The notes under the pieces: generated by a model
Databases searched by the model: none
What the model was told of the DNA's origin: nothing
Seen by the model: only the letters and a program-made list of their open reading frames with translations
Shown: positions 31,025 through 39,801 of the stretch, piece after piece
How positions within the stretch are numbered: position 1 is the stretch's first letter
How the letters are laid out: the number at the start of each line of letters is the position of its first letter
Made by a program: the position numbers and the translations under genes
DNA from: Entoloma clypeatum
Lineage: Eukaryota > Basidiomycota > Agaricomycetes > Agaricales > Entolomataceae
Length of the DNA: 64,000 nt
Direction of reading: 5' to 3'
NCBI GenBank assembly: GCA_963565915.1
Contig: OY751492.1
Location: 1,302,001 to 1,366,000, forward strand

Positions 31025-31334
31025 TGTTGAAACTTTTCCCATCACGTAGATTAGATTAGATTAGATTACATCACGTGACCTTTACATATCTTCATTACGT
31101 ACTTGTTTGGTTGGTACAAACAGTAGTACGGTATATAAGACCAGGAAACTGTCAATACCAACAAGTTGTCTCTTGACTCTTAACCGCCTCCATCGCTCTT
31201 ACCAGCCTCAACCGCTCTCACCAGCCTCACCCTCTCCAATCTAAGTAAGTGGTCAGAACGGTATCGTAGAGTACTTCCACTGTAGCCGGTTGCTTCAGTA
31301 CACTTGCGGCTAGCGCCCAGGTGGAACTTCAACA
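31025..31334 (+). repeat. Co2-A 5' LTR
   Basis: TGTTGAAACTTTTC...AACTTCAACA. A (GATTA)n run lies near the start; TATATAAG at 31132-31139. The sequence from about 31186 on (R/U5) is of a different subtype from Co2-B. Confidence 0.95.
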
Positions 31335-31694
31335 GGTTATGGGCCCCGGATAGCAGAGGGACTTGGGAAACGCTGGCAACAGCGAGTACCTGCCCACTCT
31401 ACCCTGGTTGGCAAAGAACCGATCGAAAGATCTAGGTTCTGAGTCTTACTTCTTCACATATGAACCTGGGAACGTCATTACGACAAGTACCTGTCATGAG
31501 GCGTCCCTAAGGGGATTGACATAGTACACTCCATGTGGAAACGTTGATCGCACCTTATATGTTTCTGACATATAAAGGGTTTTCCCATGACCGCTATTCC
31601 TGAAGGGAATATGTCATAAGGAATCATTCAATTGTTTTCTCGAATCATATTCATAACACATCACTGATTGGGAACCCTTTTAGATTCATCTACA
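31335..31694 (+). other. Co2-A leader with primer-binding site
   Basis: Begins GGTTATGGGCCCC, the same copia-type half-tRNA primer site as in Co1. The remaining 350 nt up to the ATG at 31695 hold no ORF that I believe and are closely matched in Co2-B (42315-42678), so they are probably an untranslated leader with RNA-structure or packaging roles. Confidence 0.7.
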
Positions 31695-34046
31695 ATGTCT
31701 ACCTCTCGCTCTGCCCTCGACACCATCACCGCCTTTGACGGCATTGATTACCAGAGCTGGGCCGAGAAAATGAAGTCTTACCTCCTCCATCAAGGAGTCT
31801 GGCGCATCGTCTCTGGCGACATCACCCGTCCCGAGATCGCTGACTTCACCACTACGGTCTCCACTCCCGGTCCCACCGCCGCTGCTCCTCCTGTGCTGGT
31901 TACCACTGTTGACCAGCCCGGCTTCCGCAAGGAAGAAAAGGCCTGGATTAGGGAAGACGACGTAGCTCTCGGGGCGATACACCTAAAGGTTTCTGAGGCA
32001 ATCAGACGCCACATCAAAGACAGCACCTCGGCACTTGGCGCGTGGAAAACGCTAAAAGATACCTACTCCAAGGTATCCCCGGCTGTCATCTTCGGCGACT
32101 TCAAGGCCGCCGCCACCTACAAGCTATCAGGATGCGACCCCGTACCTGAAATCGAACGCCTGGGGTCTCTTTTTGCCCGGCTCGCCGATTCAAACTTTGT
32201 CGTTCCAGATCTGATGCAAGCGATGATCCTGGCCAATGCGATCCCTGACGCATGGTCCGCGCTCTCCACCGCTCTTTTCCAGGTGTACGACGCCGACGAC
32301 TTCACATGGCAGGCTGTCGCTGACAGCATCGTCTCGGAATACAGGCGCAAGTATTCGGTCGGGTCTACTCGTACGTCCAATGAGCAGGCCAAGAAAATTT
32401 CCGGGACAAAGCGAAAGGGGCAAGATCCCAAATGGGAAAAGCAGCAAAAGCCGAGTACCTCGCAAAATGACGCTGACGAGCAGCCTAACTCGACCGACCC
32501 GAGTACCGCTTCTGAAAAGAAGAAGGGAAAAGGACGCTGGCGCAATCAGAAGAAAAGCGCCAACACTGCGGACAACGCGTCCGACCAGGTGGAAGAGACG
32601 GTTGAGTTCGTTGCTCCCGCCATCCACTCCCCTCCTCTTCCGGCACCATCCTTCACCACCGTCACTGGCCGCGGGAAAACGTTAAGTACCGCCCAGCCCG
32701 ATTCCGCAAAAATGCAGTCGCTCCTGCAACGGATGAACCCGCCTCCTTCCCAGTACACCGGACTTCCATCTGGAAAGCCATCCGTGTGGAAAAAGAATGA
32801 CCATGTTCGCAAACTCGCACGTGGCATTGGTGCTCGCCCCTCAGGGTCGAACCTTCGTATCTTGGATACCATCATCCCTGACATCGACGAAAGGCCGGCT
32901 AAACAGCGTCGCGTAGCCCCGTCGATAGAAGAATCGCTGAAGATAATGGATATCGACCAGGAACGGATGGGGCCGGAGCAATTTGAAGATGGGCTGATTG
33001 AACTTGACGGTTCGTCATCTTCCTCTCCTGAATCTGACCAATTAAGGAAAGCTAATAACACCTCCTTACAGACGTGTAAAATATTAGCTAGTACTAGTGC
33101 AGAATGTATGGATCATATTGACAATGATCTATATAAAAAATATACAAAGCACTTTGCGTCATGCACACACTGTAAGGAGAAAGAACGCACACAATGGATC
33201 TTAGACTCCGGTGCCTCGTTACACTTTACCCATGAGTTCAAGGACTTCGCGTACTACAGGCCTCTCAAGGCTAAGCGATTTGTCCAAACAGCTGAAAAGG
33301 GAAAGAAACTGGAAATTCTCGGAGTTGGGGCCGTTCCAGTACGGCATACCCTAAATGGGGAAATAAAAACCCACCTTCTCCGACCTGTATTCTACATTCC
33401 GGACATGGACACACGCCTATTGTCCCTAGGCGTCTTCCTTAATCACGGTTACAAAGTAGACGGAATGCGTGGAGAAATCAACATCTCCAAAGGCCAGAAC
33501 AAAATACAGTTCTCACCTCACATTCTCGGACAAACCATTTATTGGTTAGACACTGAAATACGCCAAGACCAAATCCACGCGATCTCTAGCGAAATCACTG
33601 TCGAAACCTGGCACAAACGCCTTGGCCACCCAAATGACCAGGCGCTCAATAAGATTCCCACCAGTACCAAAGGAGTACCCAAAACGTTAGTATGTGAGAA
33701 ATCACAGGAAAGCTGCACGGGGTGTCTAAAAGGGAAAATGCCGAATCAGTCCTACCCTAACTCGATGACAAGGGCTGTCAAACCCTTTGATTTGATCCAT
33801 TTGGACTTGAAGCAGATATCCACGGCATCGTACCACAAGTACAAATATTTCCTTACCTTTTTGGATGATTTTTCTTCCCATGTCTGGGTTGTCTTGCTTA
33901 GGAAAAAGTCAGGCGCCATCACGGCGCTGAAGCAATTCCTTGCGATGATCCAGAATCAATTCGCCGCCACCCCTAAAAATGGCGGGTTGATGGAGGTGGA
34001 GAATTTGATGAATACAAGGATGTACTTGCCGATCATGGAATTCTGA
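31695..34046 (+). CDS. gag-pol: Co2-A gag-protease-integrase (first frame)
   Basis: 783 codons from the ATG at 31695 (MSTSRSALD, also the start in Co2-B; an upstream in-frame ATG at 31668 is not conserved). Gag spans about 1-330 (FDGIDYQSWAEKMKSYL, AWKTLKDTYS), then a Lys/Ser-rich linker. I see only a CTHC pair and no complete CCHC knuckle, unusual for copia gag. Protease has DSGASLHFTHEF (about residue 505). The GAG-pre-integrase motif is WHKRLGHP...CTGCLKGK, and the integrase core starts DLIHLDLKQI. A run of five A at 33975-33979 puts the next part one base out of frame, so this frame ends at 34046. The second and third catalytic integrase residues lie in the other frame. Confidence 0.93.
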   Translation: MSTSRSALDTITAFDGIDYQSWAEKMKSYLLHQGVWRIVSGDITRPEIADFTTTVSTPGPTAAAPPVLVTTVDQPGFRKEEKAWIREDDVALGAIHLKVSEAIRRHIKDSTSALGAWKTLKDTYSKVSPAVIFGDFKAAATYKLSGCDPVPEIERLGSLFARLADSNFVVPDLMQAMILANAIPDAWSALSTALFQVYDADDFTWQAVADSIVSEYRRKYSVGSTRTSNEQAKKISGTKRKGQDPKWEKQQKPSTSQNDADEQPNSTDPSTASEKKKGKGRWRNQKKSANTADNASDQVEETVEFVAPAIHSPPLPAPSFTTVTGRGKTLSTAQPDSAKMQSLLQRMNPPPSQYTGLPSGKPSVWKKNDHVRKLARGIGARPSGSNLRILDTIIPDIDERPAKQRRVAPSIEESLKIMDIDQERMGPEQFEDGLIELDGSSSSSPESDQLRKANNTSLQTCKILASTSAECMDHIDNDLYKKYTKHFASCTHCKEKERTQWILDSGASLHFTHEFKDFAYYRPLKAKRFVQTAEKGKKLEILGVGAVPVRHTLNGEIKTHLLRPVFYIPDMDTRLLSLGVFLNHGYKVDGMRGEINISKGQNKIQFSPHILGQTIYWLDTEIRQDQIHAISSEITVETWHKRLGHPNDQALNKIPTSTKGVPKTLVCEKSQESCTGCLKGKMPNQSYPNSMTRAVKPFDLIHLDLKQISTASYHKYKYFLTFLDDFSSHVWVVLLRKKSGAITALKQFLAMIQNQFAATPKNGGLMEVENLMNTRMYLPIMEF

Positions 34047-36415
34047 TCGACATCACACTCCCATATCAGCACCAGCAGAATGGTAGAGCAGAATGGATAA
34101 ATCGAACTCTGTGGGAAAAATCTCAGGCATTGCGTTTCGACGCATGTCTACCGCCGATGTGGTGGGAATTCTGTTTGGAACATGCAGCATTTCTATACAA
34201 CAGAACCCCCATGCGGCGCCTTGAATGGAAAACCCCTTATTTCAGGGTGACCAATGAGATCCCCGACATGTCCAGCGTCAGAGTCTTCGGATGCCAAGCA
34301 TACGTATATATCCCAAAAGAAAAACGCAGAAACTCCCTGGAGTCAAGATCTCGATTGATGATTTATCTCGGATCAAAACCAGGGGTCAAAGGATACCGCT
34401 TCATGGATCCTGAGACCAACACGATTTTCATGGGCGGGAAAGCTATCTTTGATGAAAGCAAGTACCCTAGATGCCACATCGACCCCTTGCCAGAAAACCA
34501 TCCAGAAATGGAAAACCCAGAGCCGGCTGATGAGTTTGAGGATCTCATCCCCGGTAGCAATGATGACGATAGTCACAACGAAATACCTCATGACCCAGTT
34601 CCCATTGAACAGGATCAACCCGAATCAGACAACGAACTGCCTGCCAATGAGCCTGATGACGAACCGCGAGTACCCACTCCGGAACCCGAGCAAGTACCAG
34701 ATCGACCGATCAGGGAACGACGAGTTCGGAAGATGCCAGGAAGCATCTATGGGGAAGACACTCCAGCGTCTGATCTTGAAAAATTAGATCGAAGACGGAG
34801 ATTGGGTGGTCAAACGGCATGGATGAATGATCTCCTGATGGAGGCAATATCAGTCCAAGTTGGCATCATTGAAATGTCACATAAAGACATATACCCTCTT
34901 CCAAATAAAGAAGACTGGTATGCGGCTGAACGAAAAGAGCTAGATATGCTCAAACACCGCGGGGTGATCACGGAGCTAGTACCCCTGCCTGCAGGGAGGA
35001 AAGCTCTAAGGAACAAATGGGTTTATAACGAAAAATCCGATGGGCATCTGAAAGCGCGCCTTGTCGCAAAAGGCTTCTCGCAGGTGGAAGGGATCGACTT
35101 TGATCAGATCTTCTCACCAGTCGTAAGATACGAAACCGTCCGACTAATACTGGCATTGACAGCCCTTGAAGGGTGGTTCATGACACTGTTGGACGTCTCA
35201 TCAGCCTTCCTCTACGGAACGCTCCGCGAAGTCATTTACATGCGACAGCCTGAGGGCTACATAGTAAAAGGGAAAGAACACCTCGTGTACCAACTATTCA
35301 AAGCTCTATATGGACTTAAGCAGGCCGCATTAGCCTGGTGGAGGGAACTTGATTCCTCCATGAAAAAGTTCGGCTTTGTCCGGCTTCACTCCGATGCGGG
35401 AGTTTTCATTCACAAAAGTACCAACGGGGAAATTGTAATCGCCGTCATCTATGTCGACGACTCTGCTTTTCTCGGCACAAACCGGGAATACACGCTAGAG
35501 AAAAAGAAGGCCTTCATGGCAACATGGGAATGTAGGGACCTTGGGCACCTTGTGCCTGATGGGGAACCGAAGGAATTTCTCTCTATCCAAATAAGGCAAC
35601 GTGGGAAATGTATCTTCATCGATCAAGTACCTTACCTTGAGAAAATACTCGAACGAATGGGGATGAGCAAATCTAATGCCACCCATACCCCACTTCCTAT
35701 GGGCTACAAACCCATAATGTCCGAAGATGAACCCAATGCAGAACTTCGATCAAAGTACCAATCCGTCATCGGATCACTTCTATATCTGATGATTGGAACG
35801 AGGCAAGACATCTGCTTTGCCGTGATTAAAATGTCGCAGTTTTCCGCAAATCCCACCAAACGCCATTTAGAAGTGGCTAGGGATATTTGCAGGTATCTGA
35901 AGGCGACAAAAAATTACGCAATCATGTATGATGGCGACTCAGGGAAAGGAATCTATGCATTCACAGACTCCGACTGGGCGTCAGATGAAAACACCAGGAG
36001 GTCTACCACTGGCTTCTTCATATCACTGGCGTCTGGAGCAGTAACATGGGTATCATCGGCGCAAAAGACCATCGCCCTCTCTTCCACAGAAGCAGAGTAT
36101 ATGGTGTTATCAGATTGCAGTCGCGCAGCAACATGGCTGAGAAGCATGCTTGCCGAACTTGGAATGCAGATCGGATCAGTACCGATCTATGGAGATAACA
36201 ACGGCTCCGTCTTTATCGCATCCAACCCTGTAACCGAGAAACGATCCAAGCACATTGACGTGCGGTTCCACTTCGTCAGAGAAAAAGTCTCCGAAGGAAT
36301 AATTACGGTTGAATTCATTGAAGGAGTGAACAACCCTGCAGATCTTTTAACTAAGAATCTGGGGAAAATCCTCTTTTCCAAGTTTATCCCGTACTTCGGA
36401 TTGATAAAGAACTAG
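33980..36415 (+). CDS. pol: Co2-A integrase end, RT and RNase H (second frame)
   Basis: Open from the frameshift point to TAG at 36413-36415, without an ATG at its 5' end. It begins WRVDGGGEFDEYKD (second catalytic Asp), then QNGRAEWINRTL (catalytic Glu) and the integrase C-terminal part. An acidic Pro/Glu spacer holds RPIRERRVRKMPG. RT follows (RLVAKGFSQVEGIDF, LLDVSSAFLYGTL, KALYGLKQAAL, catalytic YVDD near 35448). RNase H has FTDSDWASDENTRRST, SSTEAEYMVLSDCSR and DNNGS, ending in the usual KHIDVRFHFVRE..NPADLLTK. All catalytic motifs look intact. The only visible defect is the missing base in the A run. Confidence 0.93.
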   Translation, partial: WRVDGGGEFDEYKDVLADHGILIDITLPYQHQQNGRAEWINRTLWEKSQALRFDACLPPMWWEFCLEHAAFLYNRTPMRRLEWKTPYFRVTNEIPDMSSVRVFGCQAYVYIPKEKRRNSLESRSRLMIYLGSKPGVKGYRFMDPETNTIFMGGKAIFDESKYPRCHIDPLPENHPEMENPEPADEFEDLIPGSNDDDSHNEIPHDPVPIEQDQPESDNELPANEPDDEPRVPTPEPEQVPDRPIRERRVRKMPGSIYGEDTPASDLEKLDRRRRLGGQTAWMNDLLMEAISVQVGIIEMSHKDIYPLPNKEDWYAAERKELDMLKHRGVITELVPLPAGRKALRNKWVYNEKSDGHLKARLVAKGFSQVEGIDFDQIFSPVVRYETVRLILALTALEGWFMTLLDVSSAFLYGTLREVIYMRQPEGYIVKGKEHLVYQLFKALYGLKQAALAWWRELDSSMKKFGFVRLHSDAGVFIHKSTNGEIVIAVIYVDDSAFLGTNREYTLEKKKAFMATWECRDLGHLVPDGEPKEFLSIQIRQRGKCIFIDQVPYLEKILERMGMSKSNATHTPLPMGYKPIMSEDEPNAELRSKYQSVIGSLLYLMIGTRQDICFAVIKMSQFSANPTKRHLEVARDICRYLKATKNYAIMYDGDSGKGIYAFTDSDWASDENTRRSTTGFFISLASGAVTWVSSAQKTIALSSTEAEYMVLSDCSRAATWLRSMLAELGMQIGSVPIYGDNNGSVFIASNPVTEKRSKHIDVRFHFVREKVSEGIITVEFIEGVNNPADLLTKNLGKILFSKFIPYFGLIKN

Positions 36416-36491
36416 GCGAAACAAAAGTACCTATATATATATGTGGGAAAAAGTAAGATGTATTTAGAAGTATGTACTAAATATGGGGGGG

Positions 36492-36801
36492 TGTTGAAAC
36501 TTTTCCCATCACGTAGATTAGATTAGATTAGATTACATCACGTGACCTTTACATATCTTCATTACATACTTGTTTGGTTGGTACAAACAGTAGTACGGTA
36601 TATAAGACCAGGAAACTGTCAATACCAACAAGTTGTCTCTTGACTCTTAACCGCCTCCATCGCTCTTACCAGCCTCAACCGCTCTCACCAGCCTCACCCT
36701 CTCCAATCTAAGTAAGTGGTCAGAACGGTATCGTAGAGTACTTCCACTGTAGCCGGTTGCTTCAGTACACTTGCGGCTAGCGCCCAGGTGGAACTTCAAC
36801 A
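36492..36801 (+). repeat. Co2-A 3' LTR
   Basis: 310 bp. It differs from the 5' LTR at one site (ATTACA here, ATTACG there). It is followed by AACAT. Confidence 0.95.
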
Positions 36802-37644
36802 AACATGACCCTCCACTTCACCTCCGGTTACCACCCCGAAGGTGATGGCCAAACCGAACGCACTAACCAGACCCTCGAACAGTACTTGCGGATATTCTGC
36901 AACTATCAACAGGACAACTGGTCCGCTCTCCTTCCGATTGCGGAGTTCACGTACAACAACGCACCAAGTGCTACCACTGGCATATCTCCCTTCTTCGCTA
37001 ACAAGGGTTACCATCCAAACATTACTGTTCACCCGGAACGAGACCTCGCCTCTTCCCGAGCCCGATCCTTCGTGACCGACTTAGACGAACTTCACCAAGA
37101 ACTGAAAGCCACCATCTCCGACGCTCAACGACGTTACCAGAAGTCCTCCGACAATAATCGGATCGCACCTCCGACATTTTCTGTCGGACAACAGGTTTTT
37201 GTCAAAGCACAGTTCTGCCGCACAACACGCCCATCCAAGAAACTCTCAGAAAAGTACTTGGGACCATACGAGATCATTGCACAACCCGGCACACACTCCT
37301 TTACCCTCCGACTCCCCGACACATTCCACGGTGTTCACCCCGTCTACCATGTCTCCATGCTTGAACCCGCAACTCCGAACACCATTCCGAATCGGACGCA
37401 ACCTCCGCCTCCTCCGATTGACATTGACGGAGAACTTGAGTACAAGATCGCTGAAATAGTCGACTCAAAGATCGACCGACGACGTAGCTGCAAGCTACTA
37501 TATTTCGTCCGTTGGTTAGGATATGAAAACACTGATGAAGAATTCTCTTGGCTACCAGCCAATGAATTGGAAAACACCCCCGAGCTTGTCTCCGACTTTC
37601 ACTCCGCTTATCCCGACAAACCAGGTCCGCTCACATCGCTCTGA
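36802..37644 (+). pseudogene. pol: Gy1-1 pol part 2: integrase end and chromodomain
   Basis: Continues the integrase interrupted by Co2-A: TLHFTSGYHPEGDGQTERTNQTL with the catalytic Glu, then YNNAPSATTGISPFFANKGYHP and the GPY/F-like module (AQFCRTTRPSKKLSEKYLGPYEII). The C-terminal chromodomain (EYKIAEIVDSKIDR...LLYFVRWLGYENTDEEFSWLP) ends at TGA 37642-37644. It is open throughout; it is dead only because the upstream half is separated and damaged. Confidence 0.92.
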
Positions 37645-37672
37645 AACAAGAAAAAACAAGTACTATTTCTAT

Positions 37673-38585
37673 CTACTTAGTATGTTGTTTCTTGTTTGAC
37701 AGACCCTCCTCCTTCTCCGACTCCTCCTTCTCCGACGGCTCCGAAATCGACATGTTGGAATTCTCCGACAGCTCCGGCAACTCCAACCTTTTCCTATTCA
37801 CCATGTCCTTTCTAATCCTTCTCGTGATCCTCTTCTCCAGTCCCAACTTGTGCGTCTCCTCCGCCGTATCCATCTCCGACTCCGACCCTTCCTCCGACAC
37901 CTCCGGCGACTCGAGTTGATACTCGATGTTCACCGAGCTTTCGACTGCTGTTAGCAGACGCCTCACCTGCCTCGTCTCTGCCAGTATCATCTTGAGGACA
38001 CCCAAGACGGTGTCCTCCGACCCACTCTCCGATGGCATCTCCGACGCCTTCTTCTTCCCCTTATTCACCTTCACCGTTTTCTTCACCTCCGACTTTCCCT
38101 CCGACGCTCCGACCTCGCACTTCTTCTTGTCTTTGATACAACCCTTGCAGTACGACTTATTCCTAAAACAAAAGGTTAAAACAGAAAAAAACGAACCAAA
38201 GAAGAACTCACTCGTCACGTTCGCACTCAACGCCCTTCACAATGCACCTATCGCAGGTGCCGACCCCGACCCCGACTCCTGACCCCTCTCCGACCATCGC
38301 CGACACCTCCTCCACCTTCCTCTTCTTCGTCGCCCTCTTCTTCTTCTCCGCCTGCGGCTCCCCCGACCTCTTGCCCGACGCGCCTTGTGCAGTGGCCACC
38401 TCATCGGCCCTCTTCTGAGCTGCCAGCTCCGATGCCTGACATGTTTCCTCCGCTACCCGCGCTGCCTCCGCAGCCCTCTCTTCCTCTGCTCTCTGCTCCT
38501 CCTCAGCCTTCTTGGCAGCCTCCTCCTCCGCCGCTCGCTTCTTAGCCTCCACCTCCAATTCTTTCTGGAAATCAGTTGCCAACAT
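37673..38585 (-). CDS. Gy1 antisense gene: coiled coil plus Zn2Cys6-like protein, one intron
   Basis: Runs opposite to pol, tail-to-tail with it (28 nt apart), inside the LTR pair. Exon 1 38585-38212, intron 38163-38211 (49 nt, GTGAGT...TTTTAG, phase 2), exon 2 38162-37673; 287 codons. The N terminus (about 1-60) is an Ala/Glu/Lys coiled coil, followed by a basic nuclear-localisation-like KKKRATKKRKVEE. The two exons join a pair of CX2CX6C motifs (CDRCIVKGVEC and CKGCIKDKKKC, 8 residues apart), the spacing of fungal Zn2Cys6 clusters. A basic region and an acidic Ser/Glu-rich C terminus follow. A homologue with the intron at the same place lies at 53050-53552. By family it would be a nuclear DNA-binding or regulatory protein; the target is unknown. 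Splicing is inferred from frame and motif continuity. Confidence 0.75.
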
Positions 38586-38756
38586 TTTGAGGATTTATCG
38601 GAAGAGTTTTTTTTCAAGCGGAAAGATAATGGGGGGGAACAAGAAGAAAGAACCACTCGGACGGTATTTTCAACCAATGCATTACATGACACAGTTCACG
38701 CGCACCGACCACCTAGGTCCTTAGGCCTCATGGGTTCGGCCCTAAGGGGGAAATAC

Positions 38757-39241
38757 TGTTACATTCCGATCAGCTCCAACAATTTCCGCCCAATTCCGAC
38801 ACCTCCGACACCTCCGACATTTTGCCTAATACTTATTATGCATACTTACTGTTATGAATCTCGTTACTACGTACATTACTTACATCCGACCATGTTAAGC
38901 ATCTCCGACAGCCACTCGTTATCCGACTCCGACGAAGCCACACGTCCTCCGACATAGTATTTAAACTTATGTAGAATCGTGTATTAGCTTCAGTTTGAAT
39001 ATCAACTTAGATTCGACATCACACCTCCCGTCCTCTTTCCGACTCTTAACTTGAGTCCGACCTCCAATCCTCCAATCCTTCCGAAATAAGGACACCAACG
39101 TATTAGCGACCCAACGTATTAGCGAGGGCGCAACACACAAGTTGAAGCCAAGTCCTTGCCCCTACGTTGCACGTGCTCCGACCCTCCGACCCTCCGACGT
39201 GTCCGACGTATCTCCGATGTTTTGTCGATCAGTTCTTAACA
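38757..39241 (+). repeat. Gy1-1 3' LTR
   Basis: 485 bp. Compared with the 5' LTR it has fewer CCCTCCGAC units and a short tandem duplication (CCAACGTATTAGCGA) near 39090-39125. It is followed by TACTC. Confidence 0.93.
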
Positions 39242-39491
39242 TACTCCGACAACCCCAAGGAACACAAAAAACATGTCTGAGAAGTCCTCCGACGACTCCG
39301 ACAACATGGTCTTTACGCCCGCGCTGACAAGTGCAACTTCTCTGCCGATACTGTAGAATATCTTGGATTTATCCTTTCTCCCGACGGACTCAAAATGTCG
39401 GAAGCGGAAGTCAAGATTATTCAGGATTGGCTTGAGCCGCGCAGAGTGAAGGACATCCAGTCCTTTTTAGGTTTTGCAAACTTTTACCGAC
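39242..39491 (+). pseudogene. pol: Gy1-0 pol, middle piece (RT end)
   Basis: Continues directly from 26438: YSDNPKEHKKHV, one TGA, then RRLRQHGLYARADKCNFSA, VEYLGFILSPDG and SFLGFANFYR. It stops at 39491, where Gy3 inserted; CCGAC (39487-39491) is repeated at 51973-51977 and the frame resumes there. Confidence 0.9.
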
Positions 39492-39790
39492 TGTTGAGGC
39501 GACGCTAAGTCTGACGACGTTGCGAGCCCAAACTTCTGAACTTAGAGGAGAAACGTGGAAAGATGAGAAAGAGGCCGTATTGCCCAGAGACCCAGCGGGA
39601 ATCTCAAGAGAACAAGCTATTGAATACAAGTGAAAGTACCCTACTTATATATGTAAATACCATGAGGCTGCGTTGAGGCAGCGTCATGCTGCGCGATAAT
39701 GATAAGATGTCCTCATGTACGATATGATGTAGATAAGATAAGATTGAGATAAGATAAGATAAAGTGGAAAGTGAAAATACGATCATAACA
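39492..39790 (-). repeat. Gy3 3' LTR
   Basis: Minus strand TGTTATGATCG...GCGTCGCCTCAACA. It differs from the 5' LTR at five positions, each a CpG here and TpG or CpA there. Confidence 0.94.
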
Positions 39791-39801
39791 TTACCCCCTT
39801 T

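Larger units (their letters stand above)
31025..36801 (+). mobile_element. Co2-A, full-length Ty1/copia element
   Basis: LTRs 31025-31334 and 36492-36801 (310 bp each, one difference, a CpG transition); TSD AACAT at 31020-31024 and 36802-36806. Primer site GGTTATGGGCCCC at 31335; polypurine run GGGGGGG before the 3' LTR. A leader of 360 nt, then a gag-protease-integrase frame and, after a one-base shift, the rest of integrase, RT and RNase H. The insertion is recent and sits in the Gy1-1 integrase gene. Confidence 0.96.
26439..39241 (+). mobile_element. Gy1-1, full-length Ty3/gypsy element with nested Co2-A
   Basis: LTRs 26439-26915 and 38757-39241; TSD TACTC at 26434-26438 and 39242-39246. 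Without Co2-A and its TSD the element is about 7.0 kb. Order: 5' LTR, self-primer site, gag, pol (protease, RT, RNase H, integrase interrupted by Co2-A, chromodomain), an antisense gene, polypurine tract (AAGGGGGAAATAC), 3' LTR. The LTRs differ at several sites and in repeat number, so the insertion is older than Co2-A. Confidence 0.95.

Noticed and set aside
32117..32685. ORFs overlapping Co2 gag on either strand
   Set aside because: Shadow frames of the real gag; the corresponding frames in Co2-B differ in length and sequence.
33975..33981. Canonical -1 ribosomal slippery heptamer in Co2
   Set aside because: The sequence CCTAAAAATG does not fit X-XXY-YYZ in the zero frame, and the site is in mid-integrase. 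Kept only as a possible A-run slippage.
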